Assembly: GCA_030537695.1 (NCBI GenBank)
Contig: JAUNVJ010000006.1
Span: 1-62,989, forward strand
Source: Tissierellia bacterium
GTDB lineage: Bacteria; Bacillota_A; Clostridia; Tissierellales; Peptoniphilaceae
Reading direction: 5' to 3'
DNA length: 62,989 nt
The notes below the pieces were generated by a model. That model had not been told where the DNA came from and ran no database searches. It saw only the letters and a list, made by a program, of their open reading frames with translations. The position numbers were made by a program, and so were the translations under genes. This document shows positions 1 to 8,325 of this stretch, one piece after another; the stretch's first letter is position 1; each line of letters begins with the position of its first letter.

Positions 1-78
1 TCGCTTTTTGCGTTTGCTTGTGTTTATTCTTACACTATTTAATTATCAATTTTCATGGCTACCATTACGGTAGCTTTA
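1..78 (-). other. Leader of an rRNA operon running out of the left edge (partial)
   Basis: Read on the minus strand, the segment just downstream of the promoter at 81-109 carries a short hairpin (arms 58-63 and 69-74), then a TGAAAATTG-type stretch and an ACAAGC/GCAAAAAGC tail. This resembles the leaders and spacers around 16S and 23S genes of Firmicutes. No mature rRNA is inside the window, so the identity is inferred from the tandem promoters and leader only. Confidence 0.55.
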
Positions 79-80
79 TC

Positions 81-109
81 AGTATATCTCGGATTGGATC
101 TTTTGTCAA
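81..109 (-). promoter_or_regulatory. Strong promoter P2, rRNA type
   Basis: The minus strand has a consensus -35 TTGACA (104-109), a 17-base spacer and -10 TATACT (81-86). It fires leftward, away from the LacI gene. Together with the second promoter about 107 bases upstream it forms the tandem P1/P2 arrangement usual for rRNA operons. Confidence 0.75.
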
Positions 110-187
110 GAAAAACTTTCTATTTTGTGATGTTTTTTTTGTAATTACTCCATCCGATTGGTCGCATATTTGACTTGCGACTTTTAT

Positions 188-216
188 ATCTTAACATTAT
201 ATTATTTTACTGTCAA
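188..216 (-). promoter_or_regulatory. Upstream tandem promoter P1, rRNA type
   Basis: The minus strand has -35 TTGACA (211-216), a 17-base spacer and a weaker -10 TAAGAT (188-193). It lies upstream of P2 in the same direction. The remaining stretch to 715 is very AT-rich and holds no convincing gene; its plus-strand open frames lack ribosome binding sites and family resemblance. Confidence 0.5.
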
Positions 217-715
217 CAACTTTTTAAACTTTTTTTGTATTTCTCTTCAGTTTTTGACTTCCATTTTCGGAAGAGCTGTGTCAAGTGGTTCTTTACCGTC
301 TTTTCACTGTTATAGGGATTCTTTTCCTATGAAAGATTGGTATATTTATTTAATATTCTCTGTCATAATGCTTTTGCCCTCGTACTGTGTACGCCATACT
401 CTTTTTGTCATTGTATTTAGTCCATGTTTTTTGTATGGATTTTTCAGTATGTTTTTTCTTCCAAAGTGTTTTGATGGTAACATGAGTTTTTTGTTAATTC
501 TAAGGTAATCATAAGGTTTTGAGAACGATAGGGAATGTTATCTGTCCCCATCATTTGGAGTTTCGTTTCTCTAAATTCGATATTTTTCGAAAATCAATAG
601 ATCAATGTTTTGAATACTTTCAAAGATTCTTATTTTTACATATGAAGCTTTTTTATAATTGATTAAATTCCTTCATATATAATGAAACTTTTCGTTTCAA
701 TTTCTACCCTTTCTT

Positions 716-1729
716 TCATTTCAATTCTTTTACACTTTCTCTTTTTAATATTTGTGCCGGTAATACCACTTCATTTGGATCTTGTGCTTTTTCCTTGGCA
801 ATTTCTTTTAGGATTCGACGAATGGCCACAGCCCCTAAATCATAATAAGGTATTTTTACCGTGGTAAGTTTTGGCCGGTAAATGTCACTCATGCGAGATC
901 CGCCAAAGCCCGTGATCGATAGGTCTTCCGGTACTTTAATTCCTTCATCAAAGAGAAGGTTCATTAAATGAATGGCCATCTCATCTTGTGTCGTTACAAT
1001 GGCCGTCAATTCTTTTTCTTCAATGGTTCGTAATATTTCATCTTTTATTGCCTGTACTTCTTGAAAGGAGCTTCCGTTGGTAAAGAGTTTTACTTGTTCC
1101 AGACCCTCTTTTTCCATGGCTTGTTCATAGCCTTTCACTTTTTTTAATTCCGAAGTTCGATCGATGTCTTTTCGAATGGCCAATGATGCGATATTTCGAT
1201 GTCCTTTTTCAATCAGATATTGAACCATATTATAACTTGCTTGTTCAAAATTGACATTGACGCGAAAGTTGTCTTCTGTATTATACAGTAGGTTTAACAT
1301 GATATAAGGAATTTTTCCTTCTTCCAATCGGTATTCCAATTTGGTGTTGAGTATATTAGAAATGACGATAATGCCTTCGACTTGTTTTTGTGCCAAGAGA
1401 TTGGCAAATTTGATTTCCGTATCGGAGTCTCCATAGGAGCTGGAGAGTAGGATGTCGTAATTATACATTCGACCAATCTCTTCCACTCCTCGCAGTATCT
1501 GGCTAACATAAGTACTTCCAATATCTTCAACGATCACTCCGATTAAGTTTGATTTTTTTGTCACTAGAGATCGGGCTAGTTCGTTGGGTTTATAATCCAA
1601 AACTTCGATCGCATGTAACACGCGTCGTCTTGCTTCCGGACTTACAGGTTTTGAGTCATTGATTACTCTGGATACTGTCGATATGGATACATCCGCCATC
1701 TTTGCTACATCTTTTATTGTGGATGCCAT
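716..1729 (-). CDS. LacI-family transcriptional regulator, CcpA-like
   Basis: DNA-binding repressor of 337 residues. The N-terminus has the LacI helix-turn-helix and hinge (TIKDVAKMADVSISTVSRV, then a RRRVLHAIEVLDYKPNELA hinge region). A periplasmic-binding-protein-like effector domain follows (NLIGVIVEDI near residue 60; the closing LTTVKIPYYDLGAVAIRRI matches the CcpA/LacI C-terminal pattern). Length is typical for the family. The start has an AGGAGG site. The next gene upstream on this strand, a lipid kinase, ends 11 bases away, so the two may be cotranscribed. CcpA-type regulators sense HPr-Ser-P to control carbon use, but the ligand here cannot be assigned by eye and other LacI members remain possible. 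Confidence 0.9.
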   Translation of the reverse strand: MASTIKDVAKMADVSISTVSRVINDSKPVSPEARRRVLHAIEVLDYKPNELARSLVTKKSNLIGVIVEDIGSTYVSQILRGVEEIGRMYNYDILLSSSYGDSDTEIKFANLLAQKQVEGIIVISNILNTKLEYRLEEGKIPYIMLNLLYNTEDNFRVNVNFEQASYNMVQYLIEKGHRNIASLAIRKDIDRTSELKKVKGYEQAMEKEGLEQVKLFTNGSSFQEVQAIKDEILRTIEEKELTAIVTTQDEMAIHLMNLLFDEGIKVPEDLSITGFGGSRMSDIYRPKLTTVKIPYYDLGAVAIRRILKEIAKEKAQDPNEVVLPAQILKRESVKELK

Positions 1730-1740
1730 GTCTTCCTCCT

Positions 1741-2634
1741 TTAATTTACTATTAATGTTAGAGCTTTTTCCAGAACTTTGAATGTCATCGGTAATTCTCC
1801 GGCTCGTTCTCCGTCCAGATCCAAATTCACTTGGCGATCGCTCTTGATTTGTATTTCTTTTGTTTTGATATATATTATCTTATTGTGATCTACATGATTG
1901 CCATTGAGTAAAGATGCAATTAATTCTGGTACGTCCAAAGGCTCCAGCTCTTTAAGCATCAATACGTCTAAATATCCGTCAAAGACTTCCGCACGAGGTG
2001 CTAATTTTTTAAATCCTCCCACGGAAGCGGAATTTGCAATTATAAAGACCAGAACTTCTTCTTCCCCTTGTAGTTCTTCAGACTCCACATAGAGTTTGAT
2101 TAAATCCGTTTGTCCAAAGGGGCGAAGTTTCAGCAATTCTTTGGCCCCTTCAAAATAATATGCCATATTGCCAAATTTTGCTTTGGTGTCATCACTGACC
2201 GAGTAGGCTATTTCCGTCAAATGACCTCCTGCCGCCACATTGACAAATACTCGCTCTCCTGCCATTCCCAGATCAATATCCATGGTATTTCCCTTTAACA
2301 GCATTTGATAGAAACGACGGACATTATGAGGTAATTTTAAATGATTGGCAAAATCATTAACTGTGCCGCAAGGTAAGATCGCCAAGGGTTTGCGTCGTTT
2401 GGCATAGTAAAGTCCATTGACTACTTCATGAAGGGTTCCGTCTCCTCCACAAGCGATGACCAAATCTTCTCCATGATCTTGTTGAGCATATCTAGTGGCA
2501 TCATCGGTACCATGAGTAAAAAGGAGAGTGATCTCTACCTGATCTTTACTTAAAAATTTCACTAGATGCATTACTTTTTGTAGAGCTTCTTCTCTGCCTG
2601 AAACGGGATTGGCGATTATTTTGATTTTTTTCAT
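1741..2634 (-). CDS. Diacylglycerol/lipid kinase (DagK/YegS/BmrU family)
   Basis: Cytoplasmic lipid kinase of 297 residues that phosphorylates diacylglycerol or a related lipid with ATP, recycling it to phosphatidate. The N-terminus has the ANPVSG phosphate-contacting motif (residues 9-14). The hallmark GGDGT motif sits at 63-67, followed by the LPCGTVNDFA substrate loop. The C-terminal half has the all-beta domain with the DGYLDV motif. Length matches DgkB-like proteins. A GGAGG site precedes the ATG. It probably forms a short operon with the downstream LacI-type regulator. Exact lipid specificity is not visible. Confidence 0.9.
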   Translation of the reverse strand: MKKIKIIANPVSGREEALQKVMHLVKFLSKDQVEITLLFTHGTDDATRYAQQDHGEDLVIACGGDGTLHEVVNGLYYAKRRKPLAILPCGTVNDFANHLKLPHNVRRFYQMLLKGNTMDIDLGMAGERVFVNVAAGGHLTEIAYSVSDDTKAKFGNMAYYFEGAKELLKLRPFGQTDLIKLYVESEELQGEEEVLVFIIANSASVGGFKKLAPRAEVFDGYLDVLMLKELEPLDVPELIASLLNGNHVDHNKIIYIKTKEIQIKSDRQVNLDLDGERAGELPMTFKVLEKALTLIVN

Positions 2635-2735
2635 ACAATTTATCCTCCAGACATTTCTCTATTCTATTATACCGTATCCAAGTATTAAATTGAATATCTA
2701 CCGGAAATTAAGATCTACTCCTTCTGAACATTAAA

Positions 2736-2762
2736 AAAAGACGAAGAAATCTTCGTCTTTTG
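2736..2762 (-). terminator. Rho-independent terminator after the YtxG-like gene
   Basis: An inverted repeat AAAGACGAAGA / TCTTCGTCTTT with a 2-base loop is followed on the minus strand by a T-run (rc of AAAAAA at 2734-2739). It closes the YtxH/YtxG-like pair. Confidence 0.85.
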
Positions 2763-2770
2763 TTCTACGA

Positions 2771-3262
2771 TTATCTTAAGAAAACATCTTTTAATGCTGC
2801 GACGACTTCACGAACTATATAAAAATAATCCATGGCATTGTCTGCATTTAATGTTATCGTCTTTGCAGCATCAGATACCGTATCAGATACATAGTTTACG
2901 GAGCAAGCCACTCTTTCAGTAGTATCATCAACTCTTCTGGTAATTCCATTTACCGTGTCGGATACACTTCCAACAGCGCCCATCACTTTTTCAATTTCCG
3001 GTTTTACTTCTTGTACCAGATGGGTTGCATCGGCGCTGATAATATTGACATTGCCACTGATGTCTTTTGCATTATCCACCAATGCCGGTATCGTCTTGAT
3101 GGTGTGGTCGATTTCTCCTTGGTTCTTTTCAATCAAATCATTGACTTTACCCAAGATTTTTGCAACTTTCAACAGAACCATAAAAAGTGCTACTAAGGCT
3201 GCAATTCCTGCTAAAAATAGAACAAAACTAAGCAAGTCATGAAGTGTAAATGTTACAGACAT
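2771..3262 (-). CDS. Membrane-anchored DUF948-type protein (YtxG-like)
   Basis: Protein of 163 residues with one N-terminal membrane segment (about residues 8-32) and a long helical, probably coiled-coil, domain outside it. The helical part is rich in valine, aspartate and threonine, with repeated VSDTV-type turns. This is the layout of DUF948 proteins such as B. subtilis YtxG. It lies 13 bases after the YtxH-like gene, as ytxG and ytxH neighbour each other in the B. subtilis general-stress operon. Molecular function is unknown for the family. A GGGGGA site precedes the ATG. Confidence 0.75.
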   Translation of the reverse strand: MSVTFTLHDLLSFVLFLAGIAALVALFMVLLKVAKILGKVNDLIEKNQGEIDHTIKTIPALVDNAKDISGNVNIISADATHLVQEVKPEIEKVMGAVGSVSDTVNGITRRVDDTTERVACSVNYVSDTVSDAAKTITLNADNAMDYFYIVREVVAALKDVFLR

Positions 3263-3275
3263 AAGATCCCCCTAT

Positions 3276-3833
3276 TTATTTCTTTGCGTGACGTTCTACT
3301 TGCTTTGAAGTTTCCTTCACATCTTTTTTAATTTCTTTTGCGGAATCCTTAGCCTCGTCTTTTACATCTTCTGCGCCTTCTTTTAGGTCTTCTTTCACGT
3401 CTTTAGCAGTGTCTTTTACTTCGTCCGTGGTGTTTTTTACGTCTTTTTTGACGTCGTCAGCGCCTTCGCGAACGACTTCTCCAATGGCTTTGGCTTTTAG
3501 TTTTGCTGCTTCAATATCTTCTTCAAAATCTTGCTTCTTTTCATAAGCTTTTTCTTTTAATTCGTCAAAGGTCTTCTTAGCTTGTTCTTGGGCTTGATAC
3601 GCTTTAAATTGAAGAGTGTCCGCAGTGTCTCTGGCTGTACTAGCTACACTGTCAGCCACATCTTTGGATTTTGTAGCAATATCTTCTCTCGTTTTTTTAC
3701 CTTCTTGAGGGGCAAAGAGGATTCCACCAAGAGCACCAAGTGCCGCTCCGCTAATAATTTTGGATGCGTCTTTTAAACGTCTTCTTCGCCGTGCTTCCCG
3801 TTTTTTTTCTTCTAAATAATCAAATAATCCCAT
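3276..3833 (-). CDS. YtxH-domain protein with LEA-like helical repeats
   Basis: Protein of 185 residues. The N-terminus is strongly basic (EEKKREARRRRRLKD). A glycine/alanine-rich hydrophobic segment follows at about residues 26-43 and ends in a FAPQEGKKTREDI-type YtxH signature. The rest is a charged tail of about 11-residue repeats (KDVADSVASTARDTADT, then many KDVK/DEAKD units) resembling LEA or apolipoprotein amphipathic helices. LEA-like repeats are associated with desiccation or membrane stress in other organisms; here that is inference. It is the first gene of a pair with the YtxG-like gene and has an AAGGAG site. Confidence 0.8.
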   Translation of the reverse strand: MGLFDYLEEKKREARRRRRLKDASKIISGAALGALGGILFAPQEGKKTREDIATKSKDVADSVASTARDTADTLQFKAYQAQEQAKKTFDELKEKAYEKKQDFEEDIEAAKLKAKAIGEVVREGADDVKKDVKNTTDEVKDTAKDVKEDLKEGAEDVKDEAKDSAKEIKKDVKETSKQVERHAKK

Positions 3834-3924
3834 TAAGTATCGCTCCTTATAATAAATTTATCGTTATGATATTTGTATGTTACCCGAGTACTTGTTGCTT
3901 TAATCAAAATATCATGATACTAAA

Positions 3925-4114
3925 GTAAAAATCCGCGATGCCGTTTCTCCATTAATTCAGACCCGCCCTGTATTAAGGTGGGTAACTTATTAGAGTCTTC
4001 TGACTTCCACTCGATGGAGGCTTGTCATATCACACTAAACACAGTTTCCCGTGTCTGATTTGTCGGTTGAATTAATAGGAGCATATCGCACATCGCAGAT
4101 TTCTCATTTCGTCT
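3925..4114 (-). ncRNA. Structured small RNA, 6S-like candidate
   Basis: No protein gene fits here, but the minus strand predicts an RNA of about 190 bases. Its ends pair as a 12-bp stem (4091-4102 with 3929-3940, one G-U pair). After an internal loop a second 13-bp stem forms (4068-4081 with 3947-3959, one bulge). A large central region with small hairpins remains. The closing stem is followed by TTTTT, and a near-consensus promoter lies at the right distance upstream (4121-4149). A long rod with a central open region and this length fit 6S RNA, the RNA polymerase regulator. I do not recognise conserved 6S bases with certainty, so a riboswitch-like or other RNA is possible. Confidence 0.6.
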
Positions 4115-4120
4115 ATATTT

Positions 4121-4149
4121 ATTATAGCTTAAAAAAGAGCTAAGTTCAA
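4121..4149 (-). promoter_or_regulatory. Promoter of the small RNA
   Basis: The minus strand has -35 TTGAAC (4144-4149), a 17-base spacer and a perfect -10 TATAAT (4121-4126). The -35 overlaps the stop codon of the RluA gene. The expected start is near 4114, just before the closing stem of the small RNA. Confidence 0.75.
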
Positions 4150-5066
4150 TCGCTCTGTAGATCTCCATTTTGAAATATTCTTTTAAAATCCTCGGGGCTT
4201 TCTGCTTCAAATTGAAGTTTTTTTCCGGTCCGAGGATGCGTAAATTCCAAATAATATGAATGTAGGGCTTGACGATCCAACAAGGGATCATCGCCTCCAT
4301 ACAGCTGATCTCCTCCTATGGGATGTCCCAGGGACTGTAAGTGAACTCTTAATTGATGAGTCCTTCCCGTATGTAAGACTAAGTCCACCAAGGTATAGAT
4401 ACGATCTTTTATTTTTCTTTCGCTCAATACTCGAAAATCGGTACAAGCTTCTTTCCCGGCATCACCGATTTCTCGATGAATGCCATCGGGAGCCAATTGG
4501 ATCTTCCCGGTAATTCTTCCTTGTTTTTGTTGAAATGCTCCAAGACAAATGGCTTTGTATTTTTTTGTAATAAGACCCCTTTCCATTTGTTTCGCCACCA
4601 TGGAATGGGCAAAGGAGTTTTTTGCTACAATGATGATACCACTGGTGTCTCGATCCAATCGATTGACAAAACGTACTTTTCTTTGTATTTCTTGACGAAC
4701 AAAATAACCTCCCACATAATTTAATAGGGTGTTTTCCCGATCGTCTTTTGCTGTATGAGTTACCATATGAGGTTCTTTATTGATCAAAATCAAATCTTCA
4801 TCTTCATATATAATGTCCAATTCTCGAAATTGAGGATTTACATTTAACGATTCTTTCCCCAAAGATATGGAAACTTCGTCTTTTTCTTTCAAACTTCGGT
4901 TGTCTAACAAAAGGTTTTTATTGAGATAAATATCTCGTTGTCGTACACTCCGTCGGATATAACGGGATGAAAGTCCTCTTTTCTCCAGAAATTCTCTCAT
5001 CTTTATATTTTCTTCCTCTTTTTTTACATGAAATATTAAAAAGTTTTCTGCTGTAAATTGTTTCAA
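4146..5066 (-). CDS. RluA-family RNA pseudouridine synthase
   Basis: Enzyme of 306 residues that converts specific uridines in rRNA or tRNA to pseudouridine. The N-terminal 80 residues resemble the S4-like RNA-binding domain (REFLEKRGLSSRYIRRS). The catalytic domain has the family motif RLDRDTSG near residue 137, whose central Asp is the nucleophile, followed by HQLRVHLQSLGHPIGGDQLYG. Length is normal for RluA/RluD proteins. The frame begins with TTG at 5066 behind a GGAAGTTGAGG stretch; an ATG at residue 22 is the alternative start. It is divergent from nadK. The target base cannot be told from sequence. Confidence 0.9.
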   Translation of the reverse strand: MKQFTAENFLIFHVKKEEENIKMREFLEKRGLSSRYIRRSVRQRDIYLNKNLLLDNRSLKEKDEVSISLGKESLNVNPQFRELDIIYEDEDLILINKEPHMVTHTAKDDRENTLLNYVGGYFVRQEIQRKVRFVNRLDRDTSGIIIVAKNSFAHSMVAKQMERGLITKKYKAICLGAFQQKQGRITGKIQLAPDGIHREIGDAGKEACTDFRVLSERKIKDRIYTLVDLVLHTGRTHQLRVHLQSLGHPIGGDQLYGGDDPLLDRQALHSYYLEFTHPRTGKKLQFEAESPEDFKRIFQNGDLQSD

Positions 5067-5148
5067 ACCGATTCCTCAACTTCCTTTTTTAACTCTATTT
5101 CGCTATAATAGTATAATAGTTAAATTAAATTTTCAAGTAGGAGGCTCT

Positions 5149-5952
5149 ATGTCCAGTAAAATTATCAATATCATAACCAATGCCAATCATGCATCGAAAC
5201 GAACAGCCTCGAAATTAAACAAAGAACTCAAAAAGCATGGCTTTAAACCCTTTATGGGATTTCAGAAAAATGCGGAGTTAACAGTCACCGTCGGAGGTGA
5301 CGGCGCTTTCATTAAAGCAGTTCATAAAAATGACTTCCCCAAGATTCCCCATGTGGGTATAAATACGGGGCATTTGGGATTTTATCAGGAAATCTCACCG
5401 GAGCAAATCGATAAATTTGTTCAAGACTATAAACATGGTAATTTTGAAGTCGAAGAGATTAAATTGGTTCGGGGCGATGTCTATACCAAAAATAAAACTT
5501 TTCGATACCATGCTTTAAACGAAGTGGTATTAAAGGCCCAACATTCAAAGATTATTCATATGAATATATTTATTGATCGAAATCATGTGGAGAAATTTTC
5601 CGGCGACGGTATTTTAGTGGCGACTCCTTCCGGGTCTACTGCTTATAACTTTTCTTCGGGAGGAAGTATCGTCTATCCTACATTGGATATTATGCAAATG
5701 ACTCCAATTTCTCCTGTAAACTCCGTAGCCTATCGATCTTTGGGTTCTTCTGTTATTGTTCCCGGTGACCATACCATCTCTTTGGTAATCGAAAAACGAT
5801 ATGCCAATTCTAACCTTCTCTTAGTAGACGGTACGGAATATATGTTCAAAGATTTGTTGCGAGTCAATCTTCGGTTATCGGATAAATTTATTTCAAAGTT
5901 GGTCTTTTCACAGGATTCATATTGGGATAATATCAAAGATAAATTTCTATAA
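5149..5952 (+). CDS. nadK: NAD kinase
   Basis: Cytoplasmic enzyme of 267 residues making NADP from NAD and ATP or polyphosphate. The GGDG motif (residues 49-52) has alanine where most family members have threonine (GGDGAF). NTGHLGF follows near residue 74. The second signature SGDGILVATPSGSTAYN lies in the middle of the protein. Length is typical for the short Gram-positive type. An AGGAGG site precedes the ATG. It stands alone, divergent from rluA and convergent with the secreted phosphatase gene. Confidence 0.93.
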   Translation: MSSKIINIITNANHASKRTASKLNKELKKHGFKPFMGFQKNAELTVTVGGDGAFIKAVHKNDFPKIPHVGINTGHLGFYQEISPEQIDKFVQDYKHGNFEVEEIKLVRGDVYTKNKTFRYHALNEVVLKAQHSKIIHMNIFIDRNHVEKFSGDGILVATPSGSTAYNFSSGGSIVYPTLDIMQMTPISPVNSVAYRSLGSSVIVPGDHTISLVIEKRYANSNLLLVDGTEYMFKDLLRVNLRLSDKFISKLVFSQDSYWDNIKDKFL

Positions 5953-5953
5953 A

Positions 5954-5982
5954 AAAAAGTCGGCCAAGGCCGACTTTTTTAT
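5954..5982. terminator. Bidirectional terminator between nadK and the phosphatase gene
   Basis: Perfect inverted repeat AAGTCGGCC-AA-GGCCGACTT flanked by A-runs and T-runs on both sides, so it can stop transcription from both converging genes. Confidence 0.9.
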
Positions 5983-5986
5983 TTTC

Positions 5987-7573
5987 TTAAGCAGCTTTTT
6001 TATTGATATCTTCTTGGGGAATTTCTACGCTTTGATCTTCTATCGATTCCACTTTTTCTTTACCGGTTAAAATTTTTGTTAAAGTTGTGACTTCTTCAGA
6101 AGACAAGCCCACTTTTTCTTCTAAATAACGAGTGGCGGCTTCTTGTAAATTGACTTTTGCCAAAGCTTCTTTGGAGTCCACGCCGGCCACCATCATCAAA
6201 GTCTTTTCAATATTGGATTCGATAATTTTATGGTATTGCTTGGAATCTTTTTCCACATGGAAAAAGTTAATATAAGAGACCATATAGTCTTCTATAATTT
6301 CTTCTTGTGTTGCTCCTCCCAGCATTTCTAATAGTGCAGAAACAAATCCGGCACGGTCCTTTCCTTCTGTGCAATGAATGGCATAGGGACCTTCATGGGC
6401 AATCATAAATTCCAAACCTTTTTTCAATTTTTCATTAAACTCGTCTTGAGAAAAGTCCACTCCCATGCTAAGAGGCATCACTTGTCCTTTCTCAAAAAGC
6501 TCCTTGTAATAGGGAGAATCAAAAGTATCGGCTTGGATATTTGCCTTCACTTCTTCTTCCGTTTGAGCAAAGTTTAGAACGGTTTTAACTTCCGCTTTTT
6601 GAATCAATCGATCGGCATATGCTGCTCGGTTTAATTCCGGATCGATGGGAGAAGAGGTGCGATACAAGGTCTTTGGTTGGATATTTCCTGCTGTAATTTC
6701 CCTAAAGTTGGCATAGACTTCGTCGGACTTATAATCTTGCCTTTCATAAGTTCTTTGTTTATCGATATTTCGAATATTATACTCTTCCAAATACAGGCCG
6801 GCTCCTTGAAGGGTTAGGGAGATTCCATCTCCTTCTTTTGCTCCATAGGTCTTGGAAAAATCCGCCATATTAATGGCTACAATCATGTTCTTGGTATGTT
6901 TTGCATCAGGAAGAACCACTTCTTTTCCGTTGTCTACATTTGAATAGGTATCTCCATAGGGAGCTGTAATATTTTCGTCATGGATCTTAATCGTCAGTAG
7001 ATCCCCTGGTTTTATTCCATGTTTTTCCAAATTTTCCATCGGGATATCCGTCTGTACATTTCCATGTTTTGAAACGGAAGCTACCGTTCCCTTGACCTCT
7101 TGTACATCGTATAGAGCTTTTAATACCTGGGCGAATTGATTTTTATGGACTTCTTCCTTTGGCAAGAGTTTTATACCGTCACCAACCATAATCTTTAAAT
7201 TATACAATGCGGCAACGGCTTCTTTTAAGTCTTTGTCAACTTGGTCAAAATCCTCGTTCTTCTCTACAAGATCCGTATTGCTATTGGTAATAATGCCTTT
7301 GATTTTCAAAGCTTCCATAACATAGGCTGCTAATTGCTCCCGTGTCATACTTTCTTCAGAAGCTTCCACTTTTAAATCTTCTCCGGCAAATGTACTTAAT
7401 TTTTTTGCAGCTTCTTTTGCCGTCAATTGGTCACTGAGTTCAATGTTTTCTTTTGACAAAAAGTCAAAGGCGTCCTGATACCATGGTTTTGCACTGACAG
7501 GACTGACGATACCTAATAGGATACTAGAAGCCAAAACTCCGGCGACCAGCTTTTGCTTTAATTTCTTTTTCAT
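5987..7573 (-). CDS. Secreted SLH-like / tyrosine-phosphatase fusion protein
   Basis: Exported protein of 528 residues. A signal peptide covers residues 1-28 (cleavage after SPVSA). Residues about 30-155 look like two S-layer-homology-type repeats (MTREQLAAYVMEALKIKG). Residues about 160-256 resemble the C-terminal beta domain of the SAM hydroxide adenosyltransferase/DUF62 family (SVSKHGNVQTDI, then DTYSNVDNGKEVV). Residues about 290-480 form a tyrosine/dual-specificity phosphatase with the P-loop HCTEGKDRAG (Cys401, Arg407), as in secreted Listeria LipA-type phosphatases. It may act on phosphoproteins or phosphoinositides at the cell surface. The middle-domain call is inference. A GAGGAG site precedes the ATG. 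Confidence 0.8.
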   Translation of the reverse strand: MKKKLKQKLVAGVLASSILLGIVSPVSAKPWYQDAFDFLSKENIELSDQLTAKEAAKKLSTFAGEDLKVEASEESMTREQLAAYVMEALKIKGIITNSNTDLVEKNEDFDQVDKDLKEAVAALYNLKIMVGDGIKLLPKEEVHKNQFAQVLKALYDVQEVKGTVASVSKHGNVQTDIPMENLEKHGIKPGDLLTIKIHDENITAPYGDTYSNVDNGKEVVLPDAKHTKNMIVAINMADFSKTYGAKEGDGISLTLQGAGLYLEEYNIRNIDKQRTYERQDYKSDEVYANFREITAGNIQPKTLYRTSSPIDPELNRAAYADRLIQKAEVKTVLNFAQTEEEVKANIQADTFDSPYYKELFEKGQVMPLSMGVDFSQDEFNEKLKKGLEFMIAHEGPYAIHCTEGKDRAGFVSALLEMLGGATQEEIIEDYMVSYINFFHVEKDSKQYHKIIESNIEKTLMMVAGVDSKEALAKVNLQEAATRYLEEKVGLSSEEVTTLTKILTGKEKVESIEDQSVEIPQEDINKKAA

Positions 7574-7594
7574 AACTTCTCCTCTTTCATCATA

Positions 7595-7789
7595 TTATTC
7601 GACATTGGACTGTTTAGGAATGACAATGGCTGCAATAATGTAAACCCAAATGCTCATTCCTCCAAAAAAGGTGAGCAAAAAGGTGATCAAACGTACGAGC
7701 CCCGAATCAATGTCAAAGTATTCTGCAATACCTCCGCATACTCCTGCAATGACTCGATCCGTACTGGAACGATACAACTTTTTTTTCAT
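7595..7789 (-). CDS. pspC: PspC-domain membrane protein
   Basis: Small protein of 64 residues that is a single PspC domain: a KKLYRSSTDRVIAGVCGGIAEY start followed by one hydrophobic segment (about residues 34-58). PspC proteins act in envelope-stress sensing, usually with PspA/LiaF partners; none is nearby here. It lies 21 bases upstream of the secreted phosphatase on the same strand, so the two may be cotranscribed. A GAGGTG site precedes the ATG. Confidence 0.9.
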   Translation of the reverse strand: MKKKLYRSSTDRVIAGVCGGIAEYFDIDSGLVRLITFLLTFFGGMSIWVYIIAAIVIPKQSNVE

Positions 7790-7875
7790 AATATCACCTC
7801 GACTCCATTATAAACGAAAGAGAATATTTTTTCAGTACTCTTCCTTTACAATCCTGTAACAATTTCAAAAAATAA

Positions 7876-7905
7876 AAAAACATCGGATCATCTCCGATGT
7901 TTTGT
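7876..7905 (-). terminator. Terminator of the rplM-rpsI operon
   Basis: Stem ACATCGGA / TCCGATGT with a short loop is followed on the minus strand by a T-run, ten bases after the rpsI stop. Confidence 0.85.
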
Positions 7906-7914
7906 TCGGTACCA

Positions 7915-8307
7915 TTAACGTTTTGAAAATTGTGGAGCACGTCTTGCTTTTTTAAGACCGTATTTTTTACGTTCTTTCATACGAGGATCTCTTGTGAGAT
8001 ATCCTGCTTTTTTAAGAACGGAACGATACTCCGGATCCACTTCCAAGAGTGCTCTGGCCAAACCATGACGCACGGCTCCTGCTTGTCCGGTAAATCCACC
8101 ACCTTCTACTTTGACGATAACATCAAATGAATTTTGAGTGTCCGTCAAGTCCAATGGGGATTTGGCCACATTGATCAATGTTTCGTAATCAAAATATTTG
8201 TCTAGATCTCTTCCATTTACGGTGAATTTTCCATTGCCAGGTAGTAAACGAACTTGAGCAACAGATGTTTTTCTTCGACCGGTTCCTCTATATTGTCTGT
8301 TATCCAT
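7915..8307 (-). CDS. rpsI: Ribosomal protein S9
   Basis: Small-subunit ribosomal protein, 130 residues with the start chosen here. [15 protein letters not shown] at the N-terminus and the [13 protein letters not shown]-terminal tail, which reaches the P-site tRNA, are diagnostic. The open frame extends upstream to a TTG at 8325, but that extension overlaps a clear AAGGAGA site. The ATG at 8307, six bases after that site, is the likely start. It follows rplM in the universal order. Confidence 0.97.
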   Translation of the reverse strand: MDNRQYRGTGRRKTSVAQVRLLPGNGKFTVNGRDLDKYFDYETLINVAKSPLDLTDTQNSFDVIVKVEGGGFTGQAGAVRHGLARALLEVDPEYRSVLKKAGYLTRDPRMKERKKYGLKKARRAPQFSKR

Positions 8308-8325
8308 TTCTATTCTCCTTCTCAA

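Noticed and set aside
158..508. 116-residue plus-strand open frame
   Set aside because: No ribosome site, very Phe/Leu-rich chance composition, and it overlaps the tandem rRNA-type promoter region.
3925..4114. Cobalamin, SAM, FMN riboswitch, SRP or RNase P identity for the structured RNA
   Set aside because: Their conserved cores (for example GCCACTG, AGGAGACC in order, GGAAG tetraloop regions, GAGGAAAGTCC) were not found in the right arrangement, and the RNA has its own promoter and end.
4025..4300. 91-residue minus-strand frame
   Set aside because: It overlaps the end of rluA in another phase and covers the small RNA and its promoter.
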